From Terriglobus tenax (GTDB lineage: Bacteria; Acidobacteriota; Terriglobia; Terriglobales; Acidobacteriaceae): a stretch of DNA of 64,000 bases. The stretch spans positions 620,001-684,000 of the forward strand of contig NZ_JAGSYA010000004.1 in the NCBI RefSeq assembly GCF_025685395.1, given 5' to 3'. Below are positions 41,793 to 50,319 of the stretch, piece after piece; the first letter of the stretch is position 1, and the number at the start of each line of letters is the position of its first letter. A model generated the notes under the pieces. The model was given only the letters and a program-made list of their open reading frames with translations. It was not told where the DNA came from and did not search any database. The position numbers were made by a program, and so were the translations under genes.

Positions 41793-43226
41793 TTATTCAA
41801 GCACGTATTCGTCGCCGCGCGCGGGACACTCCACCGGAAGCTTGTACCGCTTCTCAATCTCCAGCTTCAGTTCCTGTTGAGCATCGGGTTCGCCGTGCAC
41901 CAGGAAGACCTTCTTCAGCGTCTTCGCCACCGGCTCCATCCAGTCCAGCAGCTCGCGCTGGTCGGCGTGGCCGCTGAGTTCGCCGATGGAGTCCACCTCG
42001 GCGCGCAGGCGCATCCACTCGCCGAAGATGCGAACCTCCTCCTCCTTGCGAACCAGGCGGCGGCCCAGGGTGTTCTCCGCCTGGAAGCCGGTCATCAGGA
42101 TCAGGTTGCGCGGGTCGCCGATGGAGTTGCGCAGATGATGCAGCACACGGCCGGCCTCGCACATGCCGGAGGCGGAGATGACGATGTACGGCACGTGCAT
42201 CAGGTTCAACGCCTTGCTCTCCTCCACCGTCTGCGTGTAGGTCATCTGCTGCCAGGCAAAGGGTTCGGTCAGTTCGGCGAAGGCGGTCAGTTCGTTGTCC
42301 CACTCCTCCGTGTGCTGCTGAAAGACCTTCGTCACCGTGGTGGCCAGCGGGCTGTCCAGAAAGACCGGAATCGCCGGAATCTTCTTTTCGCGCACCAGCT
42401 CGTGCAGCATCATCACCACCTGCTGCGACCGTCCGACGGCAAAGGCGGGCATCACAATATGTCCGCCACGCTTGATCGTCCGGTTGATGAGCGCGGCCAG
42501 CTTGTTCTTCACCGGTCCCATCGGCTGGTGAAGCCGGTTGCCGTAGGTGCTCTCCATGATGAGGTAATCGGCGGCTGGCGCCGTTTCAGGGTCCTTAATG
42601 ATGGGCAGGGAGTTCCGCCCGACGTCGCCGGAGAAGAGTACGCGGACCGTCTTGCCCTGCTCGGTTCCCTCCACCAGCACGCAGGTAGAGCCCAGCATGT
42701 GCCCCGCGCCATACGGTGTAACGCTGAAGCCGGAGCTTTCCGAAGAACCTTCCAGCGTTTTGCGCTCATGGAGCTGCATCGGACGGAACAGTCCGAGCGC
42801 CGCCTGGGCATCTTCCGTACCGTACAGCGGCTCCACGGGCTTTTCCGGATGATCCTGCCCGACGGACAACCGGCGACGGGTGCGCTTGCGAATGAACTCG
42901 GCATCCATCTCCTGCACGTGGGCGGAGTCCTTCAGCATGGGGTCGCAAAGGTCGATCGTCGCCGGGGTGGCGTAGATCGGTCCGCGGTATCCCTGGCGCG
43001 CCAGCCCGGGAAGATTTCCGGAATGGTCAATGTGCGCATGAGAAAGAACAACTGCATTGATATCAGCAGGTTCCATGGCAAAGTTCGTGTTGATTTCGCG
43101 GGCTTCCTGGCGATGCCCCTGATAGAGTCCGCAGTCCAGAAGGATGTTCTGTCCTGCACACTCCAGATGATGAGAAGAACCTGTAACCGTACGGGCCGCG
43201 CCCCAGAACTGCACACGAATTGCCAT
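41793..43226 (-). CDS. Beta-CASP metallo-beta-lactamase-fold RNA-processing nuclease
   Basis: Predicted zinc-dependent RNA nuclease of the Ysh1/CPSF73-like bacterial group, 477 aa. The metallo-beta-lactamase motifs are SHAHIDHSG, YGAGHMLGST and FSGDVGRN. Beta-CASP motifs follow: ESTYGNRLH, FAVGRSQQ, ISASGMCEAGR with HHLR, and a terminal HGE. This set supports hydrolysis of RNA rather than small substrates. It lies 41 bases upstream of phoU on the same strand and may be co-transcribed with it. Confidence 0.88.
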   Translation of the reverse strand: MAIRVQFWGAARTVTGSSHHLECAGQNILLDCGLYQGHRQEAREINTNFAMEPADINAVVLSHAHIDHSGNLPGLARQGYRGPIYATPATIDLCDPMLKDSAHVQEMDAEFIRKRTRRRLSVGQDHPEKPVEPLYGTEDAQAALGLFRPMQLHERKTLEGSSESSGFSVTPYGAGHMLGSTCVLVEGTEQGKTVRVLFSGDVGRNSLPIIKDPETAPAADYLIMESTYGNRLHQPMGPVKNKLAALINRTIKRGGHIVMPAFAVGRSQQVVMMLHELVREKKIPAIPVFLDSPLATTVTKVFQQHTEEWDNELTAFAELTEPFAWQQMTYTQTVEESKALNLMHVPYIVISASGMCEAGRVLHHLRNSIGDPRNLILMTGFQAENTLGRRLVRKEEEVRIFGEWMRLRAEVDSIGELSGHADQRELLDWMEPVAKTLKKVFLVHGEPDAQQELKLEIEKRYKLPVECPARGDEYVLE

Positions 43227-43352
43227 GGCGGCAGCTTACACGTTCCGCCAAAGTAGCGTCGCGACTAGCGAACCAACAATCGAAACGTGTATCGTTCCAT
43301 TGCATCCGCACTGCATTTCCGAGGTCATGCGGATAACCCCAAACGCAAGCCA

Positions 43353-43712
43353 ATGTTCTTTCACGGAGCCTACGTCATCGTGTCTTCCCTGTGTCGCGCA
43401 CTCTCTCTCGTCGCCCTCGCCGCAACCCTTTCCACCGCCGCCCTGGCCCAGGATCCGCCGGCCGCCGGCAAAGAGAACTTCAAGAAGAGCTGTGAGATGT
43501 GCCATGGCGCCGACGGCAAGGGCTCTGACATGGGCAAGATGCTCAAGGTCAAGGACCTGACCTCGGACGAAATCCAGAGCATGACCGACGACAAGATCAA
43601 GGACGTGATCAAGAACGGCAACGGAAGCATGCCCAAGTTCGGATCGAGCTTCAACGATGCCCAGATCGACGAGCTGCTGAAGGTGATTCGCAGCTTCAAG
43701 CCGAAGAAGTAA
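43353..43712 (+). CDS. Exported small c-type cytochrome
   Basis: Periplasmic class I cytochrome c, 119 aa from the ATG at 43353. A signal peptide ends ATLSTAALAQ. Haem is attached at CEMCHG, and the distal Met ligand is probably in NGSMPKFG. The C-terminal helix (QIDELLKVIRSF) completes the fold. Its electron partner is unknown; no oxidase or peroxidase is adjacent. A GTG further inside (about residue 10) would give a shorter signal peptide. Confidence 0.88.
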   Translation: MFFHGAYVIVSSLCRALSLVALAATLSTAALAQDPPAAGKENFKKSCEMCHGADGKGSDMGKMLKVKDLTSDEIQSMTDDKIKDVIKNGNGSMPKFGSSFNDAQIDELLKVIRSFKPKK

Positions 43713-43724
43713 CGTCTCACTTCA

Positions 43725-43763
43725 AAACAGAACGGCCCGGTGATGCCGGGCCGTTCTGTTTGC
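43725..43763. terminator. Bidirectional terminator between the cytochrome and MFS genes
   Basis: CAGAACGGCCCGG/CCGGGCCGTTCTG, a 13-pair perfect stem with AAAA before and TTTG after. Confidence 0.85.
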
Positions 43764-43775
43764 TGCAAAGAAGCA

Positions 43776-45038
43776 TTAAAGCGCCTGCGACATATCCAGA
43801 CCTTTGCGCTCCTTGGCCAGGGCGGTCATGATGGCCAGGACTACCGCGACAATGGCCACGGTTGCGCTGAGAACCACGGTCAGGTCGCCGCCGAAATGGA
43901 TCTCGGCGATCTTTTCCTGGAAGACGTCGTTCCTGGAGGAGAGCAGGTTGCCAAGCTGGTAGGCGAGTCCGGGGAAGGTGGCGCGTACAGCCGACGGAGC
44001 CATCTCATTCAGGTAAGCCGGCACCACGCCCCACGCTCCCTGGATGGCGAACTGCATCAGGAAGCCGCCCAGCGCGATGAGGACGAAGTGATGCGTCCAT
44101 GCCCAGAGCGGAATCATGGGGATCGCCAGCAATGCGGCCAGGATGATGGCCTTGCGGCGGCCGATCTTCTCTGACAGAGTGCCGAAGGTGATGCCACCCG
44201 CCAGGGCGCCAATACTGGAGACATTCGAGATCATGCCCTTCCAGAAGTCACTGGCGCCGCGGTCGGCCTGCAGGAAGGTCGGGTACAGGTCCTGCGAGCC
44301 GTGGCTGAAGGAGGTAAAGGCCGTCATCAACAGCACCAGGAAGACGAGCGACGGCAGGTAGGTCTTGATGTCCGCCAGTGTAAGGCCCTTGGAGGGAGCA
44401 GCCGTCGTCTGGCCACGGCTGGCCACCCAGGCGGGGCTTTCTTCGACCTTGCTGCGGATGTAGAAGACCAGCAGCGTGGGAGCAGCGCCGATGAGGAACA
44501 TGATGCGCCACGGAGCCAGCGCGCCGCCGACGTGCAGGTGCGGGAAGATCAGGGCGTAGACCAGGCCGGCGATCAGGTTGCCGGTCACGTAGCCCTCCTG
44601 CAGCAGGCCCGAGAAGAAGCCGCGACGCTCCTTCGGGATGGACTCAAAGGCGAGCGCCGCGCCGACGCCCCATTCGCCGCCCATCGCGATCCCGAACAGG
44701 GCGCGCGTCACCATCAGCACCCCGATAGTTGGCGCGAAAGCGCTTGCCACTTCAAAGATGGAGAAGCTGATGACGTTGAGCATCAACGTCTTACGGCGGC
44801 CCCACCGTTCCGCAAGCGCACCGAACAGAAGCGCTCCCAGCGGGCGCATGGCCAGCGTCCAGAAGGTGCCCTCCACGATGACGGCGCGTTTGACGTGAAA
44901 GTCGGTGGCAATGGCCGTGATGCAGAAGTTGAAGATGAAGAAATCAAAGGCATCCAGCGACCAGCCCAGGAAGCATGCGATGAACGCATTCCTCTGCGAC
45001 GGCGTCAGACGCTGTGGGGCGCTATGGGGATTTTTCAC
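43776..45038 (-). CDS. MFS transporter (sialate/organic-acid:H+ symporter-like)
   Basis: Twelve-helix inner-membrane carrier, 420 aa. It opens LGWSLDAFDFFIFNFCI with an Asp pair in helix 1. The loop 2-3 motif is GALAERWGRRKTLM, and GGEWGVGAALAFESIPKERRG after helix 4 resembles the sialate and aromatic/organic acid:H+ symporter groups (NanT, lactate carriers). The substrate is not determined. The start is a GTG without a strong ribosome site. A 32-codon membrane-protein frame lies 28 bases upstream on the same strand and may be co-transcribed. Confidence 0.82.
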   Translation of the reverse strand: MKNPHSAPQRLTPSQRNAFIACFLGWSLDAFDFFIFNFCITAIATDFHVKRAVIVEGTFWTLAMRPLGALLFGALAERWGRRKTLMLNVISFSIFEVASAFAPTIGVLMVTRALFGIAMGGEWGVGAALAFESIPKERRGFFSGLLQEGYVTGNLIAGLVYALIFPHLHVGGALAPWRIMFLIGAAPTLLVFYIRSKVEESPAWVASRGQTTAAPSKGLTLADIKTYLPSLVFLVLLMTAFTSFSHGSQDLYPTFLQADRGASDFWKGMISNVSSIGALAGGITFGTLSEKIGRRKAIILAALLAIPMIPLWAWTHHFVLIALGGFLMQFAIQGAWGVVPAYLNEMAPSAVRATFPGLAYQLGNLLSSRNDVFQEKIAEIHFGGDLTVVLSATVAIVAVVLAIMTALAKERKGLDMSQAL

Positions 45039-45066
45039 GGTGGCCCGATGCTACCACAGCCGGGAG

Positions 45067-45165
45067 TCAGTCTTCCTGCGTTGCTTTCCCTCCACGGAAC
45101 GACAACATTGCGGCGGGAATCAGGACAACGCCGAGGCAGGCAACTAAAACAATCAGGTCTTTCAT
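45067..45165 (-). CDS. Putative 32-residue single-pass membrane protein
   Basis: ATG at 45165, stop TGA at 45067-45069, with a good ribosome site (GGAG eight bases upstream). The peptide begins MKDLIVLVACLGVVLIPAAM, a hydrophobic stretch of about 20 residues, and ends with the charged tail RGGKATQED. It lies 28 bases upstream of the MFS carrier gene on the same strand. I know no homologue. It may be a small subunit or regulator of the carrier, a leader peptide, or chance. Confidence 0.45.
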   Translation of the reverse strand: MKDLIVLVACLGVVLIPAAMLSFRGGKATQED

Positions 45166-45389
45166 GAACGACGCTCCATCTCATGCCACTTCTGCCGTTC
45201 TTTTCTGGAATCCTTCGACGGTCAGAGCTGATCAAGCTTATTAGCCAGAAGTCATCATTGCAAACAAACCAAAGTAACTCAAGGAGCGTATCCAGGAAGT
45301 TACTAGACACAATTTGTTCCATTCTGGGATGCCGCAGATTCTCAGAAGGATGGTTCGGGTGCTTCCTTCTTTCCCGTACACTGGCGGGA

Positions 45390-46412
45390 ATGTCGTTTGC
45401 TCCCCCCATTTCCCTGAGAGGCGTTGCCATTGGCGGTGGTACCGGGCTTTCTACCCTGCTTCGCGGGTTGAAGCGGTATGTCGCCCTGCCCGGAGCCCCC
45501 GCTCCGGCCTGCCCGGGTGGCCCATGCCGTCTCTCCGACCTTGCGGCCATTGTCACGGTCATGGACGACGGCGGCTCCTCCGGCCGTCTGCGCGAGGACT
45601 TCAACATGCTCCCCCCGGGCGATGTGCGCAACTGCCTGGTTGCTCTCTCCGAGGACGAGCACATGCTCTCCCGCCTGTTCCAGTACCGCTTCGGACAGGG
45701 TGAACTGGAGGGCCATTCGCTGGGAAACCTGTTTCTGGCCGCGCTGGACGACCTGTGCGGCGACTTCGCCCAGGCGGTGCAGCACTCTTCGCAGATTCTG
45801 GCCACGCGCGGACGGATCTATCCGGTGACGACGGCCAATGTCTCGCTTGCCGCGCTGATGGACGACGGCAGCCATGTCCATGGCGAGACCCGCATCACCG
45901 CCAGCAAGCGCCGTATCCAGGAGCTGTACCTGGAGCCCGAGGAGGCGCATCCACTGCCGGAAACACTTGCCGCCATTCAACAGGCAGACCTGATCAGCCT
46001 GGGGCCGGGATCGCTGTACACTTCGCTGATTACCAACCTGCTGGTACGCGGCATTCCGGAGGCGATTGAGACCTCCAGGGCGACGCGCATCTACATTTGC
46101 AACCTGATGACGCAGGCCAATGAATCGCTGGGGCTGACCGCCTCGCAACATATCCAGAAGATCATGCAGCACTCCGGCGAGCGGCGCCTGTTCGACTACG
46201 CGCTTGTGAACACTGCGCCCATTAGCCCGCAGTTGCTGGAACAGTACGCCCGCGAGGGACAGACGCCGATTGCCGCCGACCTGGAAGCCATTCGCGCGCT
46301 GGGCGTGGAACCGGTGACGGGCAACTTTCTCTTTGAGGGCACGGTGCTGCGTCACGATTACGACCGCGTGGCGGAGACCATGCTGCAACTTGCCGTGAAA
46401 GGCAGGCCATAA
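45390..46412 (+). CDS. YvcK/CofD-like UDP-GlcNAc-binding protein
   Basis: Cytoplasmic protein of the YvcK family, which binds UDP-GlcNAc and affects cell-wall synthesis and carbon-source-dependent shape in Bacillus. The start at 45390 gives 340 aa. Family motifs are VAIGGGTGLSTLLRGLK, VTVMDDGGSSGRLR, PPGDVRNCL, GHSLGNLFLAAL and LGPGSLYTSLITNLLV. The frame is open 69 codons further upstream, but that sequence lacks family similarity. A GTG-started MFS gene follows after four bases, so the two are probably co-transcribed. Confidence 0.88.
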   Translation: MSFAPPISLRGVAIGGGTGLSTLLRGLKRYVALPGAPAPACPGGPCRLSDLAAIVTVMDDGGSSGRLREDFNMLPPGDVRNCLVALSEDEHMLSRLFQYRFGQGELEGHSLGNLFLAALDDLCGDFAQAVQHSSQILATRGRIYPVTTANVSLAALMDDGSHVHGETRITASKRRIQELYLEPEEAHPLPETLAAIQQADLISLGPGSLYTSLITNLLVRGIPEAIETSRATRIYICNLMTQANESLGLTASQHIQKIMQHSGERRLFDYALVNTAPISPQLLEQYAREGQTPIAADLEAIRALGVEPVTGNFLFEGTVLRHDYDRVAETMLQLAVKGRP

Positions 46413-46416
46413 CTCC

Positions 46417-47673
46417 GTGCTGAAGCGATCGAAAGAATGGCAGGTCCTGCTGCTGCTGGTCGCGGCCATGGGCATCTGCTTTATTGATCGCGGCAGCCTG
46501 TCGATTGCACTGACCAGCCTGAAGCGTGATCTGCGGCTGGATGAGCGGCAGCTGGGTCTGCTGAGCTCAGCCTTCTTCTTTTCCTACACGCTGATGCAGT
46601 TGGCCGTCGGCAAGCTGTTGGAGTGGTTCGACGCGGCGAAGGTCTTCGGTTTCGCCTTTGCCATCTGGTCACTGGCTACAGCGGCCACCGGACTGACGCG
46701 CGACCTCCACCTGTTTGGCATCACCTTTTCGAGCTTTGCCGTATTGTTCGCGCTGCGGCTGGTGCTGGGCTGTGGCGAGTCGGTCAGCTTCCCTGCCACG
46801 TCAGCGCTGATCACACGGCTGTTTCCGGAGTCGCTGCGCGGCACGGCCAACAGCCTGATCGATGTGGGCACCAAGATCGGCCCGGCGCTGGGCATCATGG
46901 CCGGAACGGCCATCGTCGCCTCGCATGGATGGCGGGCCATGTTCCTGGTGCTTGGCCTGGGCAGCATGTTGTGGATTCCGCCGTGGTTCCTGGCGACGCA
47001 CTCCATCAAGGTCGCGAAGCAGGCTGAACGCGCCTGGTCGCCCAGCTACCTGCAGGTGGCCGCGCAACGGCAGTTCTGGGGCGCAGCCATTGGCCACATT
47101 GGCAGCAATTATGCCTGGAGCATGTTCGTCAGCTGGCTGCCCTACTACTTTGAACAGCGCTACCACTTCACGGCGGCGCAACTGGTCTGGATCAGTTCGT
47201 TGCCCTTCTGGTGCCTGTCGCTGGCCTCGATTGTGGCGGGCGTTGCTTCTGACCGGCTGGTGCAAAGCGGACGCAACCCGGTGATGGTCCGCAAGAGCAC
47301 GGTCTGCATCGGCTGCGTGGTCGCAGCCATTTCGCTGATCGTCGTAGTCGCGTCGAACCAGCAGACCGTCAGCATCAGCGCCATGATGATGGCCAGCTTC
47401 GGGCTAGGACTTTTCACCAGCAACAACTGGGCGCTGACGCAGTTGCTGGCAGGCCCCAGGGCCGCCGCGAAGTGGACCAGCCTGCAGAACCTGTTCGCCA
47501 ACCTGTCCGCGACACTCTCAGCCTGGCTGACGGGCGTGACGCTGGCGGCGACGCACAGCTTTGGAGCGGCGTTCTCCATCGCAAGCGGATTCCTGCTGGT
47601 GGGGACGCTCTTTTACTGGTTTGTGATCAATGCGCGTGGCCAGGTTTACTGGCAGCACGAACCAGCCAGCTAA
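46417..47673 (+). CDS. MFS transporter (anion:cation symporter-like)
   Basis: 418-aa, twelve-helix carrier with a GTG start four bases after yvcK. The N-terminus (GICFIDRGSLSIALTSLKRDL) and LGCGESVSFPATSALITRLFPESLRGTAN after helix 4 fit the ACS group, which includes hexuronate (ExuT), glucarate and phthalate carriers. The central loop has SDRLVQSG. The substrate is unknown; a sugar acid is possible given the uronate genes, but those lie 22 kb away. Confidence 0.83.
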   Translation: MLKRSKEWQVLLLLVAAMGICFIDRGSLSIALTSLKRDLRLDERQLGLLSSAFFFSYTLMQLAVGKLLEWFDAAKVFGFAFAIWSLATAATGLTRDLHLFGITFSSFAVLFALRLVLGCGESVSFPATSALITRLFPESLRGTANSLIDVGTKIGPALGIMAGTAIVASHGWRAMFLVLGLGSMLWIPPWFLATHSIKVAKQAERAWSPSYLQVAAQRQFWGAAIGHIGSNYAWSMFVSWLPYYFEQRYHFTAAQLVWISSLPFWCLSLASIVAGVASDRLVQSGRNPVMVRKSTVCIGCVVAAISLIVVVASNQQTVSISAMMMASFGLGLFTSNNWALTQLLAGPRAAAKWTSLQNLFANLSATLSAWLTGVTLAATHSFGAAFSIASGFLLVGTLFYWFVINARGQVYWQHEPAS

Positions 47674-47766
47674 TAGCCATTGTCATTCCGACCGAAGGCG
47701 CATAGTGCCGCGGTGGAGGGACGATAAAACCGCCCTGCTCGGTCGAAATGACAGGGTACGGGCGAC

Positions 47767-50088
47767 CTAAAGCGGATTTTCCGGCCACTGGTGGCGCGGG
47801 TAGCGCCGCATCAACTCGCGGCGCACCTCCGGATAGAGGCGTTGCCAGAAGCCGGCAAGGTCCGTTGTTGTCTGCACCGCGCGGTGGTTGGGCGCCAGCA
47901 GATGGACAACTACCGGCGTCTTCTCGCGGCCGATGCGCGGGGTCTCCTTCATCCCGAAGAAATCCTGCAGGCGCGACTCGATCCATGGCGGTTTTCCCTG
48001 GTCGTAATGCACCTTCACCCAGCGACCGCCGGAGAGCTTCAGCTTCGCGGGGGCGAGATCATCCAGCCGCCCGGCGCGTTGCTCCAGCAGCGGCAGCAGG
48101 CCGGTTGCGGCGGTCTTGCGGAGTTCGCTGAATCGCGTCAGGCCGTAGCAGAGCTCGCGCAGGGCGGGTTCGATCTGCAGCTCGCCGTTGCCGGCGAAGG
48201 CGACGCGCGCCTGCAGTTCGGCCAGAGCTTCGGGATCGACGAAACGTTCCACACCGAGCGTAATGGCTTCGTGAGCCAGTGTGGCGGCGGCCTCTTCCGC
48301 AGTGGCGGGGCCGCGTGACTCCTCCAGCACCAGGCCGTCGTAGCTCAGCGAGCTGATGGCCTCGGCGCGCTCGCCCTCGCGGTTCCAGACGACCTCGCGC
48401 TTTTCCTCCACACGCTCCGGGAAGAGATCGATCAGCCACTCCGGCTCCATGCGCGCCGTCAGGCGGATAAGCGGAGCACCGCGCTCCTTGCGGTCTTCCG
48501 CGTCGAGCGCGACCAGAAACTCATACGGTCGCGGATGCCCGTTCACCTCCGCGCCGAGGTTACCCGGCAGCAGTACGGTGTTGCCCGTGCGGCGGCGGGC
48601 AACACGATCCGGAAAGCCCGCGAGCACGCTGATCAGCAACGCGTCGTCATCGTGCTTCGCCTGCTTTGGAGGACGTGCCGTGCGCTTGAGCTGGTCGACC
48701 TGGCGGCGGACGCGGTCGTCCATCGGCTGGTCGAGCGCCTCGAGGATGTCCCCCTTTTCGATGCGAACGCCGGAAGCCAGCAGGCCAGCCAGCGCGCATC
48801 CGCTCTCTCCTACACCGCGCATGATGGCTTCCTGTACGACACGGGCTAGGCGCGGCTCGACCGGAAGACGCGCAAGCTGCTTTGCCGAGTCGCCGGTAGC
48901 GCCCAGACGGTCAAGCAGTGCATTCGCGGCAGCAAGCGCTTCTTCGGGAGGCGCATCGAGCCATGGAATTTCGTCGGCACGAACATGCATGGCGCGCAGG
49001 CCCAGCAGAAGGCCGCTCAGATCCTCGCGGGCAATCTCCGGGGTGGCTACCTCGGGACGGCGGCGGAAGTCCTCCTCGGCGTACAGGCGGATGACGCGGC
49101 CAGGAGCCGTGCGTCCGGCGCGGCCTGCGCGCTGTTTGGCCGATGCCTGGCTGATGCGCTGAATCTCCAGCACCGGCAGACCGGTCCAGTGCGAGTGCCC
49201 GGCGATGCGCGCCACGCCGCTGTCGATGACGGCGGTGACGCCTTCCACCGTCACCGAGCTTTCGGCCACGTTGGTAGAGAGGATGATCTTCTGCTGGCGC
49301 TGTCTGGTGACGGCGAGGTCCTGCTCGGCGGGGGTGAGTTCGCCGTAGAGCGGCGTCAGCAGCAGGTCGCGGCGGCGGGCCAGAGGTTCCAGTTCCCGTT
49401 GTGCCCGGCGAATCTCGCCGACGCCGGGAAGAAAGACGAGGGTGTCGCCGGTCTCGCCCTCGGAGAGCAGGGTCTCCACGGCGCGGGCGACCTGTTGTTC
49501 CAGCGGGGTGGCGGAGTAACCGGCGTAGTCGATGGTGATGGGAAAGGCGCGGCCCTCGCTGGTGACAATGGGGCAGTTGTCCAGGTAGCGCGCGATGGGC
49601 GCGGCGTCCAGCGTGGCCGACATGACGACGATCTTCAGGTCGGGCCTCGTCGTGGCCTGCAGCTTCTTCAGCAGGGCCAGCGCGAGGTCGCCATCGAGGT
49701 GGCGCTCGTGGAATTCGTCCAGCACCACGGCGCTGACGTTGGTGAGGGCGCTGTCGGAGAGGAGGCGGCGGGTGAGGACGCCTTCGGTGACGAAGCGCAG
49801 GCGGGTCTTCGCGGAGGATACCTCTTCAAACCGCACCTGGTAGCCGACGGTCTCGCCGAGGGGCTGGCCCATTTCCTGCGCCACGCGGCGAGCGGCCATG
49901 CGGGCCGCGATGCGCCGTGGCTCCAGCACGATAACCTCGCCGGGAACGATATTCAGGAGGGCGGGTGGGATGCGCGTGGTTTTGCCTGCGCCGGGTGCGG
50001 CTTCAATGACGAGGGAGGAAGAGGCTTTGAGATGTTCGAGGACCTCCGGCAGGATGAGATCGACCGGAAGTTGAAGTGCTGCTTTCAC
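47767..50088 (-). CDS. hrpB: ATP-dependent helicase HrpB
   Basis: DEAH/RHA-type helicase of 773 aa, a little shorter than the usual 800-840. Motif I is APGAGKTTRIP, motif II is LDEFHERHLDGD, motif III SATLD, motif V LSTNVAESSVTVEGV, and motif VI QRAGRAGR. The HrpB C-terminal domain is present, ending near MRRYPRHQWPENPL, which matches the family end. The start is a GTG; an out-of-frame ATG eight bases upstream opens only three codons. The cellular role in bacteria is not well known. Confidence 0.93.
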   Translation of the reverse strand: MKAALQLPVDLILPEVLEHLKASSSLVIEAAPGAGKTTRIPPALLNIVPGEVIVLEPRRIAARMAARRVAQEMGQPLGETVGYQVRFEEVSSAKTRLRFVTEGVLTRRLLSDSALTNVSAVVLDEFHERHLDGDLALALLKKLQATTRPDLKIVVMSATLDAAPIARYLDNCPIVTSEGRAFPITIDYAGYSATPLEQQVARAVETLLSEGETGDTLVFLPGVGEIRRAQRELEPLARRRDLLLTPLYGELTPAEQDLAVTRQRQQKIILSTNVAESSVTVEGVTAVIDSGVARIAGHSHWTGLPVLEIQRISQASAKQRAGRAGRTAPGRVIRLYAEEDFRRRPEVATPEIAREDLSGLLLGLRAMHVRADEIPWLDAPPEEALAAANALLDRLGATGDSAKQLARLPVEPRLARVVQEAIMRGVGESGCALAGLLASGVRIEKGDILEALDQPMDDRVRRQVDQLKRTARPPKQAKHDDDALLISVLAGFPDRVARRRTGNTVLLPGNLGAEVNGHPRPYEFLVALDAEDRKERGAPLIRLTARMEPEWLIDLFPERVEEKREVVWNREGERAEAISSLSYDGLVLEESRGPATAEEAAATLAHEAITLGVERFVDPEALAELQARVAFAGNGELQIEPALRELCYGLTRFSELRKTAATGLLPLLEQRAGRLDDLAPAKLKLSGGRWVKVHYDQGKPPWIESRLQDFFGMKETPRIGREKTPVVVHLLAPNHRAVQTTTDLAGFWQRLYPEVRRELMRRYPRHQWPENPL

Positions 50089-50140
50089 TCTTTCATCGCA
50101 CCATGCGGAGGGTAGGGCGTCAAATCGAGCCTCACGTCAG

Positions 50141-50160
50141 GACACGGCTTTAGCCGTGTC
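50141..50160. repeat. GACACGGCT-type palindromic repeat
   Basis: GACACGGCT-TT-AGCCGTGTC, a perfect nine-base dyad in the 231-base gap between two minus-strand genes. It is preceded by CACGTCAG, as the 15440 copy is preceded by CGTCAG. Confidence 0.6.
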
Positions 50161-50181
50161 TATAGCGGCGACAAAAAGCTG

Positions 50182-50266
50182 CGGCTTCAGCCCCTGCGGT
50201 AATACTCCCCTCAGGGGCTAAAGCCCGCTGTAGCTGCATCTCTAGCGGCACGGCTAAAGCCATGCC
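50182..50266. repeat. Compound GGCT-TCA-GCC / GGCACGGCT repeat cluster
   Basis: Contains CGGCTTCAGCCCCTGCGG, CCCCTCAGGGGCTAAAGCC, then GGCACGGCT-AA-AGCCATGCC (50247-50266, one mismatch) followed by CTGACGGG. These are related palindromic units in tandem with the 50141 copy. Confidence 0.5.
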
Positions 50267-50319
50267 CTGACGGGTGCTGGCCTCACCGTCCGGTAAAGCC
50301 AGTCACGATCAGTGGTTGC

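Noticed and set aside
50091-50096. Upstream mini-frame before hrpB as a regulatory leader peptide
   Set aside because: Only three codons and out of frame with the GTG start; too short to support a claim.
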